Shown piece after piece: positions 10,091-24,450 of a DNA stretch of 64,000 nt. Every line of letters begins with the position of its first letter. Within the stretch, counting starts at the first letter, position 1. Source of the DNA: Cymodocea nodosa. Its lineage: Eukaryota; Streptophyta; Magnoliopsida; Alismatales; Cymodoceaceae. The notes under the pieces were generated by a model, which saw only the letters and a program-made list of their open reading frames with translations, made no database searches and was not told the DNA's origin. The position numbers and the translations under genes are program-made. The stretch is taken from positions 9,568,001-9,632,000 of the forward strand of contig CM072335.1 of the NCBI GenBank assembly GCA_036874045.1, read 5' to 3'.

Positions 10091-11535
10091 TTACTTAATA
10101 AAGCTCGAGTAATCGTCTATTCTTACTTCTTCTATAATTCCAAAAGAACTTTTTGGAATTTTCAGAATAGGTCTAAGTCTTTATCCATTTACTTTAAATA
10201 TATTTTGATTTTTAGGATTTTCAATTTTAATAGGACCATAGGAATAAATATTTCGAATTATGTAAGGTCCTACCCATCTAGATCTCAATTTTCCTAGATG
10301 GTTAAGAAGTCTAGTCATGTAAAGATATACTTCTTGTCCTATTTCAAAAGTTTTTGGAATAACTTTTGTGACATGCTAAAACTTCATTTTCTCTTTTTCT
10401 TTTATAGTTTTCAAATAAGCTTCATTCCTAAATTCTTCTAACTTAATTAATTACATTTTTCTATTTTCTGCAACTTGATTAAAATTAGTGTTCAGAGTTC
10501 TTAATGCCTAATAAGCTTTATGTTCAATTTCAACTAGTAAATGATAACTTTTTCCATATACTAGTCTAAAAGGTGACATACCTAAGCTTATCTTATAAGC
10601 AGTTCTATACGCCCAAAGTGCATCTATTAATTTATTAGCCCAATATTTTCTAAGATTAACTTAATTTGTTTGTTTGCACTTTCTACTTGTCCACTTGTTT
10701 ATGGATGATATGATGTTGCAATTTTGTGATTTACTCCATATTTCTTCATTAAGGCTTCAAAACTTCTATTACATAAATGAGTTCCTCTATCACTAATAAT
10801 AGCTTTAGGTATTCCAAATCTAGCAATTATATTAGTTCTTATAAAGTGTATTACCACTTTGTTATCATTAGTTTTTGTAAGAATAGTTTCTATCCATTTA
10901 GATACATAATCCGCCCCCAATAATATATAATTAAATTGATTAGACATAGGAAATGGACCCATAAAATCTATTCCCCACACATTAAAGATTTCAACCTCAA
11001 TAATAAGGTTCAGAGGCATCATATTCCTCTTTGATATTCTTCCTATTTGTTGACATTTTAAACAACTTAAGCAATATTTATGAGCATCTTTGAATAGTGT
11101 TGGCTAGTAAAATCCACATTGCAGAATTTTGGCAACAGTTTTCCATGAACCAAAATGCCCTCCACATGCTTGGTCATGACAGAAAGATAATATGCTCTAA
11201 TATTCAGATTCTGGAACACATCTCCTTAAAACTAGATCAGGACATTTCTTAAATAAGTATGGGTCTTTCCAATAGTAATATTTTACTCTTCAAAAGAACA
11301 ATTTCTTATCCTATCTATTCCAATCCTTAGGTGTTAAACTAGTAACTAAGTAATGAACTATGTTTGCATACCAAGGCATTGTGTTTATGGTCATTAATTG
11401 TTTATCAAGAAAATTATCCTTAATTTCAATGTTTGATTTTTCTATTTGTAATCATGATAAATGATCTACTACTACATTCTCATAGCCTTTTTTATCTTTA
11501 ATTTCTAGATCAAATTCTTGTAATAATAATATCCA
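10091..11535 (-). pseudogene. Gypsy integrase, C1
   Basis: Reads right to left. The H2C2 zinc region is around 11200-11040 (CHDQACGGHF... then CLRCQQIGRIS). The catalytic core (11022-10699) has WGIDFMGPFP, IISDRGTHLCNRSF and KYGVNHKIATSYHP. The C-terminal region ends in a Y-S-S-F motif with a stop at 10093-10091. The core is open for 107 codons; elsewhere stops break it. The matching copy C2 61329-62661 confirms the extent. The enzyme joins element DNA to the host genome. Confidence 0.88.
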
Positions 11536-13101
11536 TCAAATCAATCTAGGTTTAGTCTCTTTCTTTACTATTAGGTGTTTTAAAGCTGAATGATCCGTGT
11601 ATACTATCACTTTAGCTCCGATCAAATATGATCTAAACCTTTCTAAGGCAAACACAACAGCTAATAGTTCTTTTTCAGTAGTTGTATAGTTAACTTGAGC
11701 ATCATTTAAAGTTTTGCTTGCATAATGAATCACTCTAGGAGATTTTTCTATCTTTTATCCTAGCACTATTCCAACAGTAAAATCAGATGCATCACACGTT
11801 AATTCAAATGGATAGCTCCAATTAGGTGCTTGTATTATAGGAGTTGAAATTAAGCTAGTTTTAAGCTTAAAAAATGCTTCTTTATAATTTTTATCAAAGT
11901 TAAATGGGACATCTTTTAATAGATTAGTTAAAGGTCTAGCTATTTTGCTAAAATCTTTAATAAATCTTCTATAAAATCCTGCATGTCCTAGAAATGATCT
12001 AATATCTTTTACTGGTTTAGGTTCTGGTAGATTAGAAATTACTTCTATTTTAGCTTTATCTACTTCCAACTCTTTCATTGAAATAAAATGTCCCAAGACT
12101 CTTCCTTGTTTAACCATGAAGTGACATTTTTCTCAATTTAGAACTAGATTTTTTTCCACACAACGTTTTAATACTAAGTCTAAATTATTTAAACACACTT
12201 CATATGAAGTTCTATATATAGTAAAATCATCCATAAATATTTCTAAAAAATCTTCAATCATTCTAGTGAATATGCTCTGCATACACCTTTGAAAGGTAGC
12301 TAGTGCATTGCATAATTCGAATGACATTCTCTCTGCATAAGTTGCATTAGGACATGTGAAAGTTGTTTTCTCTTGATCTTCTAGTGCTATTGGAACTTAG
12401 TTATATCTTGAATACCCATCTACGAAACAAAAATATTTTTTCCCTACTAATTTCTTTAGCATTTGATTTATAAAAGGTAAGGAAACATGATCTTTCCTAG
12501 TCACATCATTCAGCTTTCTATAGTCTATACACACTCTCTATCCTGATTGAATTCTAGTAGGTATCAAGTCCGGACTTTCATTCCTAATAACTGTTAATCC
12601 TGATTTCTTAGGAACTACATGGATTGGACTAATCCATGAGTTATCAGAAATCGGATAAATTATGTCATTATCTAACCATTTCACTATTTCCTTTCTGACT
12701 ACTTTTTTAAGGTTTGGATTTAATCTCCTCTCAAGAATTCTAACTGGTTTAGCATTCTCTTCTAAATATATATGGTGATAGTATATAGTTGTATTTAACC
12801 CTTTTATATTAGCCATAGTCCATCCTATTGCTTTTTTATAAGTTTTTACTATATCTTCTAATTTAGAAATTTGATCCTCTTTTAAATCTGAAGCAATAAT
12901 GATTGGACATGTTCATTTTTCTTCCAGAAATATATAAGTTAATTCAGGAGGTAAATGTTTTAAATCTAAATTTTGACCATCAGAAGCTAGAGCTCCTAAT
13001 GTAACATTTTCAACTTCTATATTAAACTCTTCTTGATCTCCTTCTACATCTATGCTTTCACTTACTTCTAAAGTTTTAGAATTTAATTGCCTATTTAATT
13101 C
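11536..13101 (-). pseudogene. Gypsy reverse transcriptase-RNase H, C1
   Basis: From right: an open acidic linker; RT fingers (RRLNPNLKKVVRKEIVKWL, then WISPIHVVPKKSG, 12816-12538); palm (ELCNALATFQRCM and the catalytic FMDDF, 12327-12133); thumb (VLGHFISMKELEVDKAKIE...SFLGHAGFYRRFI, 12117-11755); RNase H ([30 protein letters not shown] cut by a stop, [10 protein letters not shown], to 11536). Stops and one frame change separate the blocks. It is truncated at 13101 only by the A2 insertion; its N-terminal side resumes at 37394-37555. Confidence 0.9.
13097..13101. repeat. Target-site duplication AATTC, left of A2
   Basis: AATTC directly precedes the LTR terminus TGTAGGATC at 13102 and recurs at 37389-37393 directly after the other LTR terminus (...CTCAACA). 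A 5-bp duplication is normal for copia integration. It shows that 13102-37388 went in as one element. Confidence 0.93.
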
Positions 13102-14725
13102 TGTAGGATCGTATGGCTACACAAGAGGGGGGTGAATTGTGTTTTTCAACATTTTCGAATATAATTGAAACTTTAAAATTCAAAAACAAGTCGAGACACT
13201 ATTTTCATAAAATCATTTTTTTATTCAAGGTTTCAATTACAATATACAATTCAATTCTCCTCAGAAAATGTAGATGCAATTATATATCGATACCATATTT
13301 CATTTATACAATTTTATAACTGCAAACAGAGAAAACTAATTTACAGAATTTAAAACATTTCTCCTTGTTTGAGATCTTTCTTCTTCAGTAATTCTTTAGT
13401 GACGAATATCTTGTCTTTCTCTACTTCACCGAATTTACTTTCTTTTGATACTTTAAATCTTCAGTGATGTATATCTTACCTTTGTCTGCTTCACTGAATT
13501 ATCTTTCATCTAATACTTCAAATCTTCAGCGACATAAATTTGACCTTTTTTGCTTCACTGAATTTTCTTCCACTTGAGAGCTTTTCCCTGAAAGGTGTTT
13601 TTGATCCCTGAAAAGATTTTACGTTTTGTGTGTAGGGATAACTGATCAACGAGAATTCTATGCCTTTTATACTGTATCTTCATTTCATGCATATCCTCCA
13701 CGTTTAATCATTATCAGTCTTCCACTTCTTCACGTCTTTTCTTTTTCCTTTATCGAAATACACACGTTCTGACCCACGTTTACATTTTGAATTTTTTTAA
13801 TCATCAGTCCTGGATCTCTGAAAAATTTCCTACAAAATAAACTTTCTCGTCCAAAATTTTCCATTAAGCATAATAAGAAGTCGTTACTTTAATGCTAACT
13901 AAATGAGTAAAATAATCATATATATAACTCAATGTTTCTAACTTAACGAGTTCCTCGTGTGCCAACACATGTGACAAGTACTGTAGCTAACTCAACAAAC
14001 TATCTCTATGGTGTTATGCTAACTCAACGAACTATCCTCGTGGTGTTATGATAACTCAATGAACTATCTCCGTTGTGTTACAGATAAATCAATGAACTAG
14101 TAATAAACAAATGTTTTTATAATAAGAATTTTACTACGTGCAAAAATAATAACTTAAGTTTATAACACTAACCTAATGTGTTGCCTTAGTGTTCAATATA
14201 GCAACTAAACACGTTTAGTTATGTTAACTTAATGAGTTAAACATGTGCACCTCACATGATACAATATAACATTCGTAACTTATAATTTCACCACGTGTAC
14301 AACACTAACTTAACGAGTTCGTTTCTACTTTTACTTACTAACTTAATGAGTTCTCACGTGACCTATTTTAACCTTTAAGCCTCTAACTTAACAAGTTCTC
14401 ACGTGATCTCTATACAAACAAAACTCTAACTTAACGAGTTGTCTAAACGTGCACTATTCATGATATAGAAATATAACTTTAAAATATATCATGCTTTTCA
14501 ATAAAAACACATGTTAACTTAACGTTTAGTTAAATAAGAAATTAATGCAACGAAACGACTAGTTATTAACTTAGTATAATTTCAGATCCAATACAGACAA
14601 GTATTTATATCAGTAAGCTTTTTTCGTATTAAATAATGATTTTAATTTCTTTTCACAAGCAATAGTAATTGAGCAAATATGATTACTTTCGTTCAGCATA
14701 CATCATCAAAACAAAATACTCAACA
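13102..14725 (-). repeat. 3' LTR of A2
   Basis: 1624 bp. On the minus strand it runs TGTTGAGTATTTTG (14725) to CGATCCTACA (13102). The TATA box is at 13665-13671 (minus). Its partner is the 5' LTR at 35695-37388. U3 motifs are kept (AACTTAACGAGTTC, CACGTG). Confidence 0.95.
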
Positions 14726-15239
14726 ATCTCCCCCTTTTTGATGATGACACAACCATATTAAATCAATTATGAAATATATTTAACTCAACAAAGCACTTTC
14801 GTTAGGTTAACTTTTCATTCAATAAACAAGTTTATTGACTTAAGTTCACTTAAGCTTATTTCTATTGTTTGTGTAAAATTCACCTTTTAGAAATAAAACT
14901 TTCAGATGTCAATAATTACATAAGTATCATTTCTCTTCCTTTCATTATATAATTTAATAACCATATAATTTTCTTTCAGATTACAATAACCACTTAAATA
15001 TCATCTCCCTTTGCAATTAAAATCATAATCATCTTCTTTTATAACAGTTCTCCCCCTTTTTGTCATTAATCAAAAAGATAATTACACATAATATATAAAT
15101 GAGAGATATATTTACAACACTTCTATAAACAAGAATAAGAGTTCTAAACATTTATAGAAAAAAATAAATGTATTGTTCAATGAATCAAACAATGAATACA
15201 AACATTACATTTTATATTTAGATACAAGCAAGCAAATAG
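14726..15239 (-). other. 3' noncoding region with two polypurine tracts, A2
   Basis: On the minus strand, AAAAAGGGGGAGAT (14739-14726) abuts the LTR and a second AAAAAGGGGGAG lies at 15061-15049. This is the same doubled arrangement as in A1. No ORF. Confidence 0.8.
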
Positions 15240-17510
15240 TTATCTATTCTTCCTAAGTATATCACTTATAGCATTACATATTTTATCTCCTAGATGCCTA
15301 ATATCATTTCTGATGTAGTTAAGTACATCATCTAGGTTAGGAGGTAGCTAAGGTTGTTGTTTTGCTTGAACTGAATAACTTTGTTGTTGTCGTTGTTGTT
15401 ATATATGGTCTATACAATCAGGTTGTTATTGTTGTTGTGGAGTTTGATGCAAGGCTTGAAATTTTTGCAAATCTTTTATACTAAAAGCTCTCATGCCTTT
15501 AGTTTTAGAGGGCCAGTCAAATAAATTCAATTGGCTTGCAAGGATTCTACATACAACATCATCATAAAATAACTTTGAACTCATATGCTGTAGTTGAGAA
15601 GTGAAAACATCAAACCAATTGATTTGAATTCTATTCAGTAGACCATAAGTTGCATATAAACAACTTCTGCTGACTTCCATATTGTGTCCAACTCTCTAAA
15701 ATAAATTAGCATGCAATATATTTGCAATAAATCTTGCCTCTACATTTAGATTTTCCATGAGTCTCATTTCAGTATATACATCTGGAATCTGTGATAACGA
15801 CTGAATGTCCCATTCCAGTTGTCTAATCATGTCAAATCTGTTTGTAACAACAACACCTTCATTCTTTAATCCAAAAATTTCAAAAATTAATTCAGGAGAC
15901 AAGATTAACTCCTGTTTATTTATTTGAGTTTTCCGTATGTTTTCATTCTTGACCAGATTGCTATAAAAAGCTGCAATAAGCTCTTTGTATTGCTTCCATT
16001 TCGTTCCAACTAACAAGAATTGAATGAGGCCTTGATACTCAAATAAATCTCTCATATCAATCAAATTTCTGAATTTTATTGGTCTAGCATGCAGAATCTG
16101 ACATGAAATCAAATTATTGTATTTCTACACTGCTTCCTTAGATCTAAAATAAATTAAATTTCCTTGAATTTGTAATACTGTACACAAAGAAGGTGATACC
16201 TGAAGCTATGATTCAAAGTTTAATTCATCTTCAAGAACTTCTTCAAAATGAATGTCATGTTGTTCCTCTATGAATATATTTTCTTGAAGCTACGTATGTA
16301 CACTTGATTCTTCAGCTTCAAAAGTGTAAGGAACATTTTCATTATGCTCAACATTCATTTGTTCAGTCTCTATAGAATGATCAGAGTTCAATGTTTCCAC
16401 AAATTCTACAACTAGTGTATTTGTCTATAATTATTCATTGTGTTCAACAGATATATCTATTAATACATGTTGTGAATTCTCAGACTCTGCTTTTATAAAT
16501 TCTGAAAAAGGCTAGTTGATGTTTAGCTCTTCTAGAGTCTTAACTTTTTCAATATCTACTACTCTAGACAATTCATCCTTTGAACTACTTATTGCCTCAA
16601 CATTTTAAATTATATCTGCAATAACTTGTTCAATGTCAGTTGCCTGATGCTCTAATCTTTCAATTTCTGCATCATCAGGACTTGTACTAATAGAAAAACT
16701 CGAGCTCATATTTGACTTGTATTTCTTTTCAAGTTTTCTAGTAAGGGAAAATAAAGTCTCATTATCATCATCAATTTCAGTTTGCTCGGAATTGATGAGT
16801 TTATTAGATGCACTATAAGGTATAATGTCTAGACATACATTGTCCTTTGGAAATAAATGCTCATTTGATTTTTCTCTTTCAGCAGACTTCGTTTCCTTAG
16901 ACGTAATTTTCCTGATTTTCCTTCTTCTATAAAATTTCTGTTTTTCCTCTTCAAGTATTGCTATTTTCTTGTCAAATTACTCCAGAAAAGTTTTCTGCTT
17001 TAATTCTTCAAAGGCACTTTCTATTGCTATAGCCTTTCAAAGACTATCAACTTTTCTTTTATCTATAGCAATATTTGATTCTACTTGTTTTGTATACAAA
17101 GGACTAGGGATGGCTGAGTCATGCTTTTCCTCAAATGCATGTAGTCTTGTATCGTTTATAGGTATTTGAGGAATTCTAGTTGATGTACCTACACCTTTTT
17201 CCAAATATTATGCATACTATTCTAAAAATGCAATTTTAGCACATTTAAATCTGTATTCTCTATCATATTTACTTTGAATACCCATATATGTAATATTTTC
17301 ATTTGTATTTTGAAGTTCTTGTCTAACTTCATCTAATATACCTTGAGGAAAGAAGTAATCTCTATATATTTTTGCTAACTTTTTGTCTACTCGAAGTATT
17401 TTATTGAACCAAGTGCATGGAACTTCATTAGTATCGATTTCTTTTCCTTTTGCATCTCCTCTACTTTTTCCTTTTCCTTTGCCACAACCTTTATAGAACT
17501 TGGAGACCAT
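15240..17510 (-). pseudogene. Post-pol ORF, unknown function, A2 copy (full length, broken)
   Basis: ATG at 17510-17508 (MVSKFYKGCGKGKGKSR), stop at 15242-15240; about 756 codons if uninterrupted. Open pieces: 17534-17217 (basic N-terminus plus the YFFPQGILDEVRQEL...YMGIQSKYDREYRFK domain), 16112-15696 and 15680-15426 (globular domain with FYSNL, EIFGLKN, EARFIANILHANLF, INWFDVFTSQLQHM, KLFYDDVVCRILASQ). The middle is acidic and decayed. The C-terminus (GDKICNAISDIL...) is retained, unlike A1. No hydrophobic membrane segment. Confidence 0.85.
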
Positions 17511-19104
17511 CGTCGTAGGTTGTAACAACAACAAGCGGGAAAGATTTTCTTAACAAAGTTTACGAATAACCTAATTGCTCGTGTAATAAGTGTTTAAATA
17601 GGGTTTTTAGGTGAATAACTCAATGTGTATAAGTTGGGTTTGGATTTCAAATGAGTATTGAATATAGTTTATTCAATCAAAGTACCCGAAAAATTCCAGT
17701 TTAACTCATAGAGTTAACTAACCTAACAAGTAAAACACTATCTAGAGGCAGTTTTACACGTTACCTTATATAACATAACATTCAGTTAGTATACTTAAAA
17801 AAAATAAACAAGTTTCGGATGCTTTCAATTGAAACCTTCCGAAAGCAACACACATGCTACACTTAACATTATCTTGAGAACATTGTAAACTATTCTAACA
17901 TTCCTGTCTTATGAATCTAAAATAGTTTGTTTGTCTTTTTAAATTATTTCATCAAAATCTTAAGAGGACTTTAATTCAGATTAACCAAGATTTGTATTCT
18001 GAATTATATTAATCTGTTTTGGACATTGTTAATCCTCCCCCTACAAATATACTTCAAATATATTCAATAATATACTAAATATACTTGTATTAACAATAGA
18101 TGTTAAGTATAACTACAGTTTTAAATTTTCTTTTTAGAAACTTCCGTTATCCTGAATTCATCAAAAATGATTTCCAGAATCAATTCTTACTGTATATGAA
18201 TTAAAACACAACTTTGAACTTAATATGATTAAGTCAAGGAGAATAAAAAAATGTATCTCAAATAAACGTTTTCAAAAGTACTAATGTTGATTCCAAAAAT
18301 CAGTAGTCATATTGGTAGAAACTATATTCGATTCAAAGATATCTGTAATTAATGAAATAATTTTTTTTTTTTTTCAAAATACTAAATATTGATAATTTTC
18401 TTTAAAAGTTAGTTTGAAAAACTTGAATCATACAAGAACTTTCTAATGTACTTGTGTAATGAGCTTTCAGTCAACAATCTCAGATCTAATCAATATCTCA
18501 GGTTGCCAGATTTAAAGAATCCTTTTTCAAGACAACAATCCTTACATACCTATCTACTCAAGTACAAAAGGCTTATGATGAAGCTGATCAATAAACTCTC
18601 AAAGATTTTTACTTTGTAAGAACTTTTCATTTTAAGCACAGTATATATGTATTCCATTAATGCAGATGCAATAAAACAAAAATCTCATAAAATTTTTACT
18701 TCTATGATTTTACTGAAAATATGAATCAGTTTCAATAAGTTCATACTTTTGATTAACATTTTAAGATGATTTACATATAAATTATTCTACAAGTTTAATC
18801 AATTAAGTCAAATTTATGCATGATCATATGCACTTTCATTGATTCAAAGAAAACACTTAATCAAAATTTCAGAATTTCTGAAGTATTTAATGTTTTTCAT
18901 TCACTTCTACTTAAACTCATGAAAACCATTAAAATTGATAAACTACTTAAAATCAATAAGATACTACTATGATTTTACAATAAATACATAGTATCTTAAG
19001 TAGTAGTTTAGATATTACTTAGATATTTATGATAAGTATATAATATCTATGAGGTGAACAACATCATCAATACTATTTATCTTTTTATGTCGAGTTTAAG
19101 CATT
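17511..19104 (-). other. Noncoding region between pol and post-pol ORF, A2
   Basis: Colinear with A1 3043-4554 and A3 29583-31152. The minus strand carries the telo-box/TATA pair with TTTAAATA at 17593-17600, 83 bases before the ATG, and the conserved GACTGAAAGCTCATT block near 18460. An A/T run lies at 18360-18375. No ORF. Confidence 0.7.
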
Positions 19105-22100
19105 TTACACATCACATAGCCTACAAATACCTAAATTTAATCTAATGTTGTAGAATGTATTTTCGTCTAGAGGTTTTGTAAATATATCAACTAATTGATT
19201 TTTACTAGACACAAATTCTAATTTAATTTTTCCTTTAATTACGTTATCTCTTAGAAAATGATGTCTAACCTCTATATGCTTTGCTCTTGAATGTAATACA
19301 GGATTTTTGGAAAGATTTATTGCAGAACTACTGTCACAATAAATCTCAATTGTATCATAAGATAATCCAAAATCTTCTAAAGTTTGCCTTATCCACAGAA
19401 TCTAAGTGCAACACAGTGCAACAACAACATATTCAACTTCTATAGTAGAAAGTGCTACATAGTTTTGCTTTTTACTAAACCATGACACCAAATTATTTCC
19501 CAATAATTGACATGTGCCACTGGTACTCTTTCTATCAGATTTAGATCCTACATAATCAGCATCAGTATATCCTATAAGATCTATAGAACTATCCTTAGAA
19601 TAATACAATCTAAAATTTTTAGTTCCTTGTGTATATCTAATTATTCTTTTAACTACAATCGAGTGTGATTCTTTAGGATTAGATTGAAATCTAGCACAAA
19701 CACACACAGCAAACATAATATCAGGTCTACTAGTAGTCAAATAAAGTAAAGTACCAATCATACTTCTGTATTTTCTTTGATCTATTGATTTTCCTATTTC
19801 ATCAATATCTAACTTTAAAGAAGTACTCATAGGAGTTCCTCGAATCCTTGTATCATTAAAATTAAATTTCTTAAGCATTTCATCTGCATATTTTTCCTGA
19901 TTTAAAAATATACCTTTATCCATTTGCTTAATTTGAAGTCCTAGAAAATATGAAAGTTCTCCTATCATACTCATTTCAAACTGACTAGTCATTTCTTTAG
20001 AAAATATTTTTATCAGTTTATTAGAAGTTGCTCCAAAGATTATATCATCCACATATATTTGAACAACAATCTGATCTCTACCATCTCTCTTAATAAATAG
20101 AATATGATCTACTTTTCCCATGATATAACATTGTTCTATTAAAAAAGTAGATAATCTTTCATACCATGATCTAGGTGCTTGCTTCAAACCATATAAGGCT
20201 TTCTTCAATTTATACACGAAGTCAGGATTTTCAATAACTTCAAATCTAGGTGTTTATTTTACATAGACTTCTTCATTAATTAAACCATTTAGAAATGCAC
20301 TCTTTACATCCATTTGATATAATTTAAAATCCATATAACAAGCATAGGCCAATAATATTCTAATACTTTCTAACCTAGCCACAGAAGCAAATGTTTCATC
20401 ATAATCTAGTCCTTCTTCCTATGTCTACCCTTGTGCAACTAATCTAGCTTTGTTCCTTATAACTTGACCAGTTTCATTAGTTTTGTTGCTAGAGATCCAC
20501 TTAGTACCTATTATGGACTTATTTTCTGGTGGAGAGACTAATTCCCAAACATCATTTCTGATGAATTGATTTAGTTCTTCTTGCATTGCCACTATCCAAT
20601 TTTCATCAGATAATGCTTCTTCGATATTCGTTGGTTCCACCATAGAAACAAACATACACATATTATTTAAATTTATTGAAGCTCTAGTTTTAACTCCCTC
20701 ATTAATATCACCAATGACTTGAGTAATGGGATGTGATGATGAATAACGCCAATTTCTTTGATTTTCCTCAATATTCTCATCAACATCTAAAGGTTCATCA
20801 CTTTCATCACCAGTTTGATCATTTAAGTTCATATTTTTGATTTTCTCAGATAAATCTTCAATCTCTCTATTGATCTCTAACTCTTTTGGGAAATTGATCA
20901 TATCATCATTATCAACTTTAGATTGAGATTTTCAAAAAGAATTTTCATTGAAGCTTGCATGGAGGGTTTCTTCAATAATTCTAGAAGTCTTATTATATAC
21001 TCTATAGGCTTTACTTCTAGTAGAGTAACCTACAAAAATTCCTTCATCCGCTTTGGCTTGAAATTTATCCCTTTTATCCTTAGTATTAAGAATAAAACAC
21101 TTGTAGCCAAATGGTTTCATATAGGAAATTTTTGGAACCCTATTAAACATAATTTCATAAGAAGTTTTATTAACACGAGGTTTTAAGTGACTTCTGTTAA
21201 TAACATAACAAGCTCTATTCACTACTTCAGCCCAAAGATTTTAAGGTAACTTATGTTCATTCAACATAGTTCTGGCCATTTCTTGAAGTGATCTATTCTT
21301 TCTCTCAACAACACCATTTTGAGACGGTGCTCTTGGAAAAGAAAATCTATGATCAATGCCATGCTCATTACAATAATTATCCATTTGATCATTATCAAAT
21401 TCCATGCCATGATCACTCCTAGGTTTTTGAATAGAGACACTTTGTTCATTTTGAACAAAATTACAAAACATTTTAAACTTTTCAAAAACTTCTGTTTTAG
21501 ATGCTAGAAAGTATACCCAAGTGTATCTAGAGAAGTCATCTACTAAAACAAATACATACCGTTTACCACCAAGACTCATGATTCTTGTTGGTCCAAATAG
21601 ATCCACATGTATATGTTCTAAGACTCTCTTGCTTGAAATATCAGTTTTGGATTTAAAAGAGTTTTTGTGAAGTTTACTTAACTCACATGCATCACACATA
21701 AAGTCCTTTAAGTATTTAATCTTTGGTAAACCTCTCACTAAATGTTTTCTAGATAGTTTATGTAACAGTTTCATATTTATATGCCCAATCCTTTTATGTT
21801 ACAGATATGCATCACTAGTTTCAGCTAGCAAACATGAATTTAAATTAGTTGCACGAGAAGGTAAAGATAAAATACATACAAAACCTTTTCTTTTAGCAAT
21901 AAACTTAATTTCATTTGTATTTTTATCAATAATTTTGCATACATTATCTTCAAACACTACATAGTATCCATTCTTAGTTAGTTTTATAACATTCAGCAAA
22001 TAAAATCCTAGGTTTTCTACATATAGTACATTTGAAATAACACAAGTAGGAGTTATTTGAACATTGCCCATACCGATGATTTTATCCTTGCTTTTGTTTC

Positions 22101-22212
22101 CAAATGTTACACTTTCTTTCATGGTATTTGTAAAATTTTGTAGTAGACTTTTCTGTCCGGTCATGTGCCTTGACGCTCCACTATCCAAGATCCATTTTGA
22201 TGTTGTTTCCTC
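19105..22212 (-). pseudogene. pol: Copia pol (protease-integrase-RT-RNase H), A2, full length
   Basis: From the exon start at 22212 (GAGGAAACA...): protease ILDSGASRHMTG; integrase zinc region and core (21774-21241; LRVLEHIHVDLFGP-like start, PRSDHGMEF, NGVVERKN); then the IN tail with GYKCFILN and EGIFVGYSTRSKAYRVYN (21222-20932). RT follows (20901-19402: [32 protein letters not shown]), then RNase H ending RLCDV with a stop at 19107-19105. Stops lie between the open blocks (for example near 21795, 20930, 20420, 19405). Confidence 0.93.
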
Positions 22213-23368
22213 TTGCAAAATAAATTAAGAACAACTTTTTCTTAGTACCCTATGTTGTTGAGGACCAAGTTCATTAAACACATATTTTTTCTTTTTGTTT
22301 AAAAGCAGTTTAACTTTATCATTTACATTCTTATTAGTTGTAAGTACTATTAATTTATCATTAGTATCATACTTACTTATAGCTTTATTGCTCTTATAAT
22401 CATTCTTTTTGTTTTCAAATGTAGTATAACCAAGACCAAACCGATTTTTATCAGATGTTAATTTATTTTGGTCTTGCTCATACATTTCAGTAATTTCATA
22501 CTAAGATTTTGTACTTGTATTTGAATTTTCAGTACATATAAAATCTTTTTCTATATAAGAATTTTCAGATTTATCACATGCAAAATGAGTAATTGGTCTA
22601 ATACCAATGTTTTGAATTACATGCTCGGGTTTCTGAATTTTCAGTCTACTACAATTGTCTAAAATTTTAGAAACATTAGAAACTGAATTTCCAAAACAAG
22701 AAATAAGATTTTTAGAAACATTAATAGTCATGTTAGAAGTACATTTAGACAAATCATATTGATTTATATTATTACTACATGATTCATCCCTTGAATTACA
22801 TACTTCTACGTATTTATTACCTTGTTTCATGATAAAAGGAATTTTAGTCCTATATTTACTTGAACTGCAACTAATAAATCCTTTATTGGCTTGAGGTTCA
22901 GGATATTCAAGATAATCAAATCCTAAGCCAATTTATATGACACTGTAGGGGTACTAGTTAGTTTGTTTGAGTTTGACTTAAATTCCATTTCTCAATGGTA
23001 GAATTTAAATCTAGCTCTCTCATTTTTAATTTATCAATCTCTGACTCAAGATCATTTATATTGTTTCTCAACATTTCATTTTCAGATTCTATCTTTAACT
23101 TTTCAGCATTTATATTTTGTATTTGTTCATGCAAGATACATTCATTAAATCTAAATTTATGCAAATCTCTAGCTTGATTTTCATTATCACATTTAAACTT
23201 TTCTAAAGTAGTAGACAGGAAACAATTTTCTTCTTCCACAATGGATAAAGAGTTTCTCATATTCTTATTTTCTAGTTTACAACCTTTAAGTTTTTGTAAT
23301 AATGCATGATAAGCACATAATAATTCATCAAAGTTAAAATCTGAATAATTTTCAGGATCAGATATTAC
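22213..23368 (-). other. Retained GT-AG-type intron / Gag coiled-coil tail, A2
   Basis: On the minus strand the exon ends ...TTTGAG and the segment begins GTAATATC at 23368. The far end reads TTTATTTTGCAA before GAGGAAACAAC (22212), where A1 has TTGCAG. The acceptor AG is therefore mutated to AA in A2. The 1156-base segment encodes the Gag coiled coil (22958-23500) and the tail ending with an in-frame TAA just before the acceptor. A3 lacks exactly this segment. Confidence 0.75.
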
Positions 23369-24450
23369 CTCAAACTCATCTACCATGAAGCACACATGAG
23401 CAACGTCTTCTAACTCTGATTCTTCTTCTGAATGTGAAGATTTTGATGATGATTCCTCAAATTCAGACTCTTCAAACGTATCATCCCAAGTGACCATCAA
23501 AGCCTTTTTCTTGTAAAACTTTTTTTGAGTTTTTTAAGCCGTCTTCTTCTAATTTGTCCTACTATGCTTTTCATTTTTCCTTATAGGACAATCTAGAGAA
23601 AGATGTCCAGGCTTCTTGCAGTTATAACATACATACTTTTTGGATGAAGAATTCTTGTCATTCAGTGATCTTGATGTTGAAGGCTTATCATTTTTGTTCC
23701 TTTGTTGTTTCCTAGCTTTCCATGCTTTCTTAAATTTCCTAGTCAGCAAAATCAAATCCTCGTCAAAATCAGTGGATATATCAGAATCTGAATTAATTTC
23801 AAAAGCTATTTCTTTCTTCATTTTTAGTTTGTTGTGACTCAGTGATTCATTTAATTGAACTTCATAAGCAGTTAAGTTTCTTATAAGTTCATTCATGATA
23901 TAAACATTTAAATCTCGTGATTCCTCAATTGATGTTACTTTCTGAGACCATTTAGAACTTAGGAATCTGAGAATTTTCCTCACCAAATCCTTCTGTTCAA
24001 AATTCTTTCCTAAGCATTTTAAAGAGTTTATAATATCAAGAAATCAGGAAAACATCTTAGAAATACTTTCGTCTTCATGCATCTTAAAGAGTTCATACTT
24101 ATGAATTAACATGTTTATCTTAGTCTCTTTAACTTGAGAAGTACCTTCATGTGAAACTTCTAATGCATGCCACACCTCATAAGCAGATTTATAAGCCGAC
24201 ACTTTACTGAATTGTTCATAACTCAATGCACAAAAGAAAATATTTAAGCCCTTAGCATTCAGAGTTTCATTTTCTTTTTCAGTAATTGTCCAAGTATTAT
24301 AAGGGGTAGATAAAAGAGTATATGGTTTAGAAATCATGAACCGCAACTTATGATCTATACTTTGAAGAAAAACTGTCATCCTATATTTCCAATATTCAAA
24401 ATGTATTCCATCAAATAAAGGAGTACGATTAAGATTTTAGCCTTCATACA
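23369..24450 (-). pseudogene. gag: Gag (exon 1) of A2
   Basis: Capsid-forming protein. From right: a Gag start region (NRTPLFDG...YWKYRMTVFLQSIDHKLR), then the UBN2-type Gag core (WHALEVSHEGTSQVKETKINMLIHKYELF, 24379-24044). Next are KWSQKVTSIEESRDLN, a Lys-rich stretch and the zinc knuckle CYNCKKPGHLSLDC (23986-23549), then an acidic Ser/Glu stretch ending VDEFE at the splice donor. Stops and frameshifts at about 24420, 24043 and 23548. The first few codons are lost at the junction with A3. Confidence 0.9.
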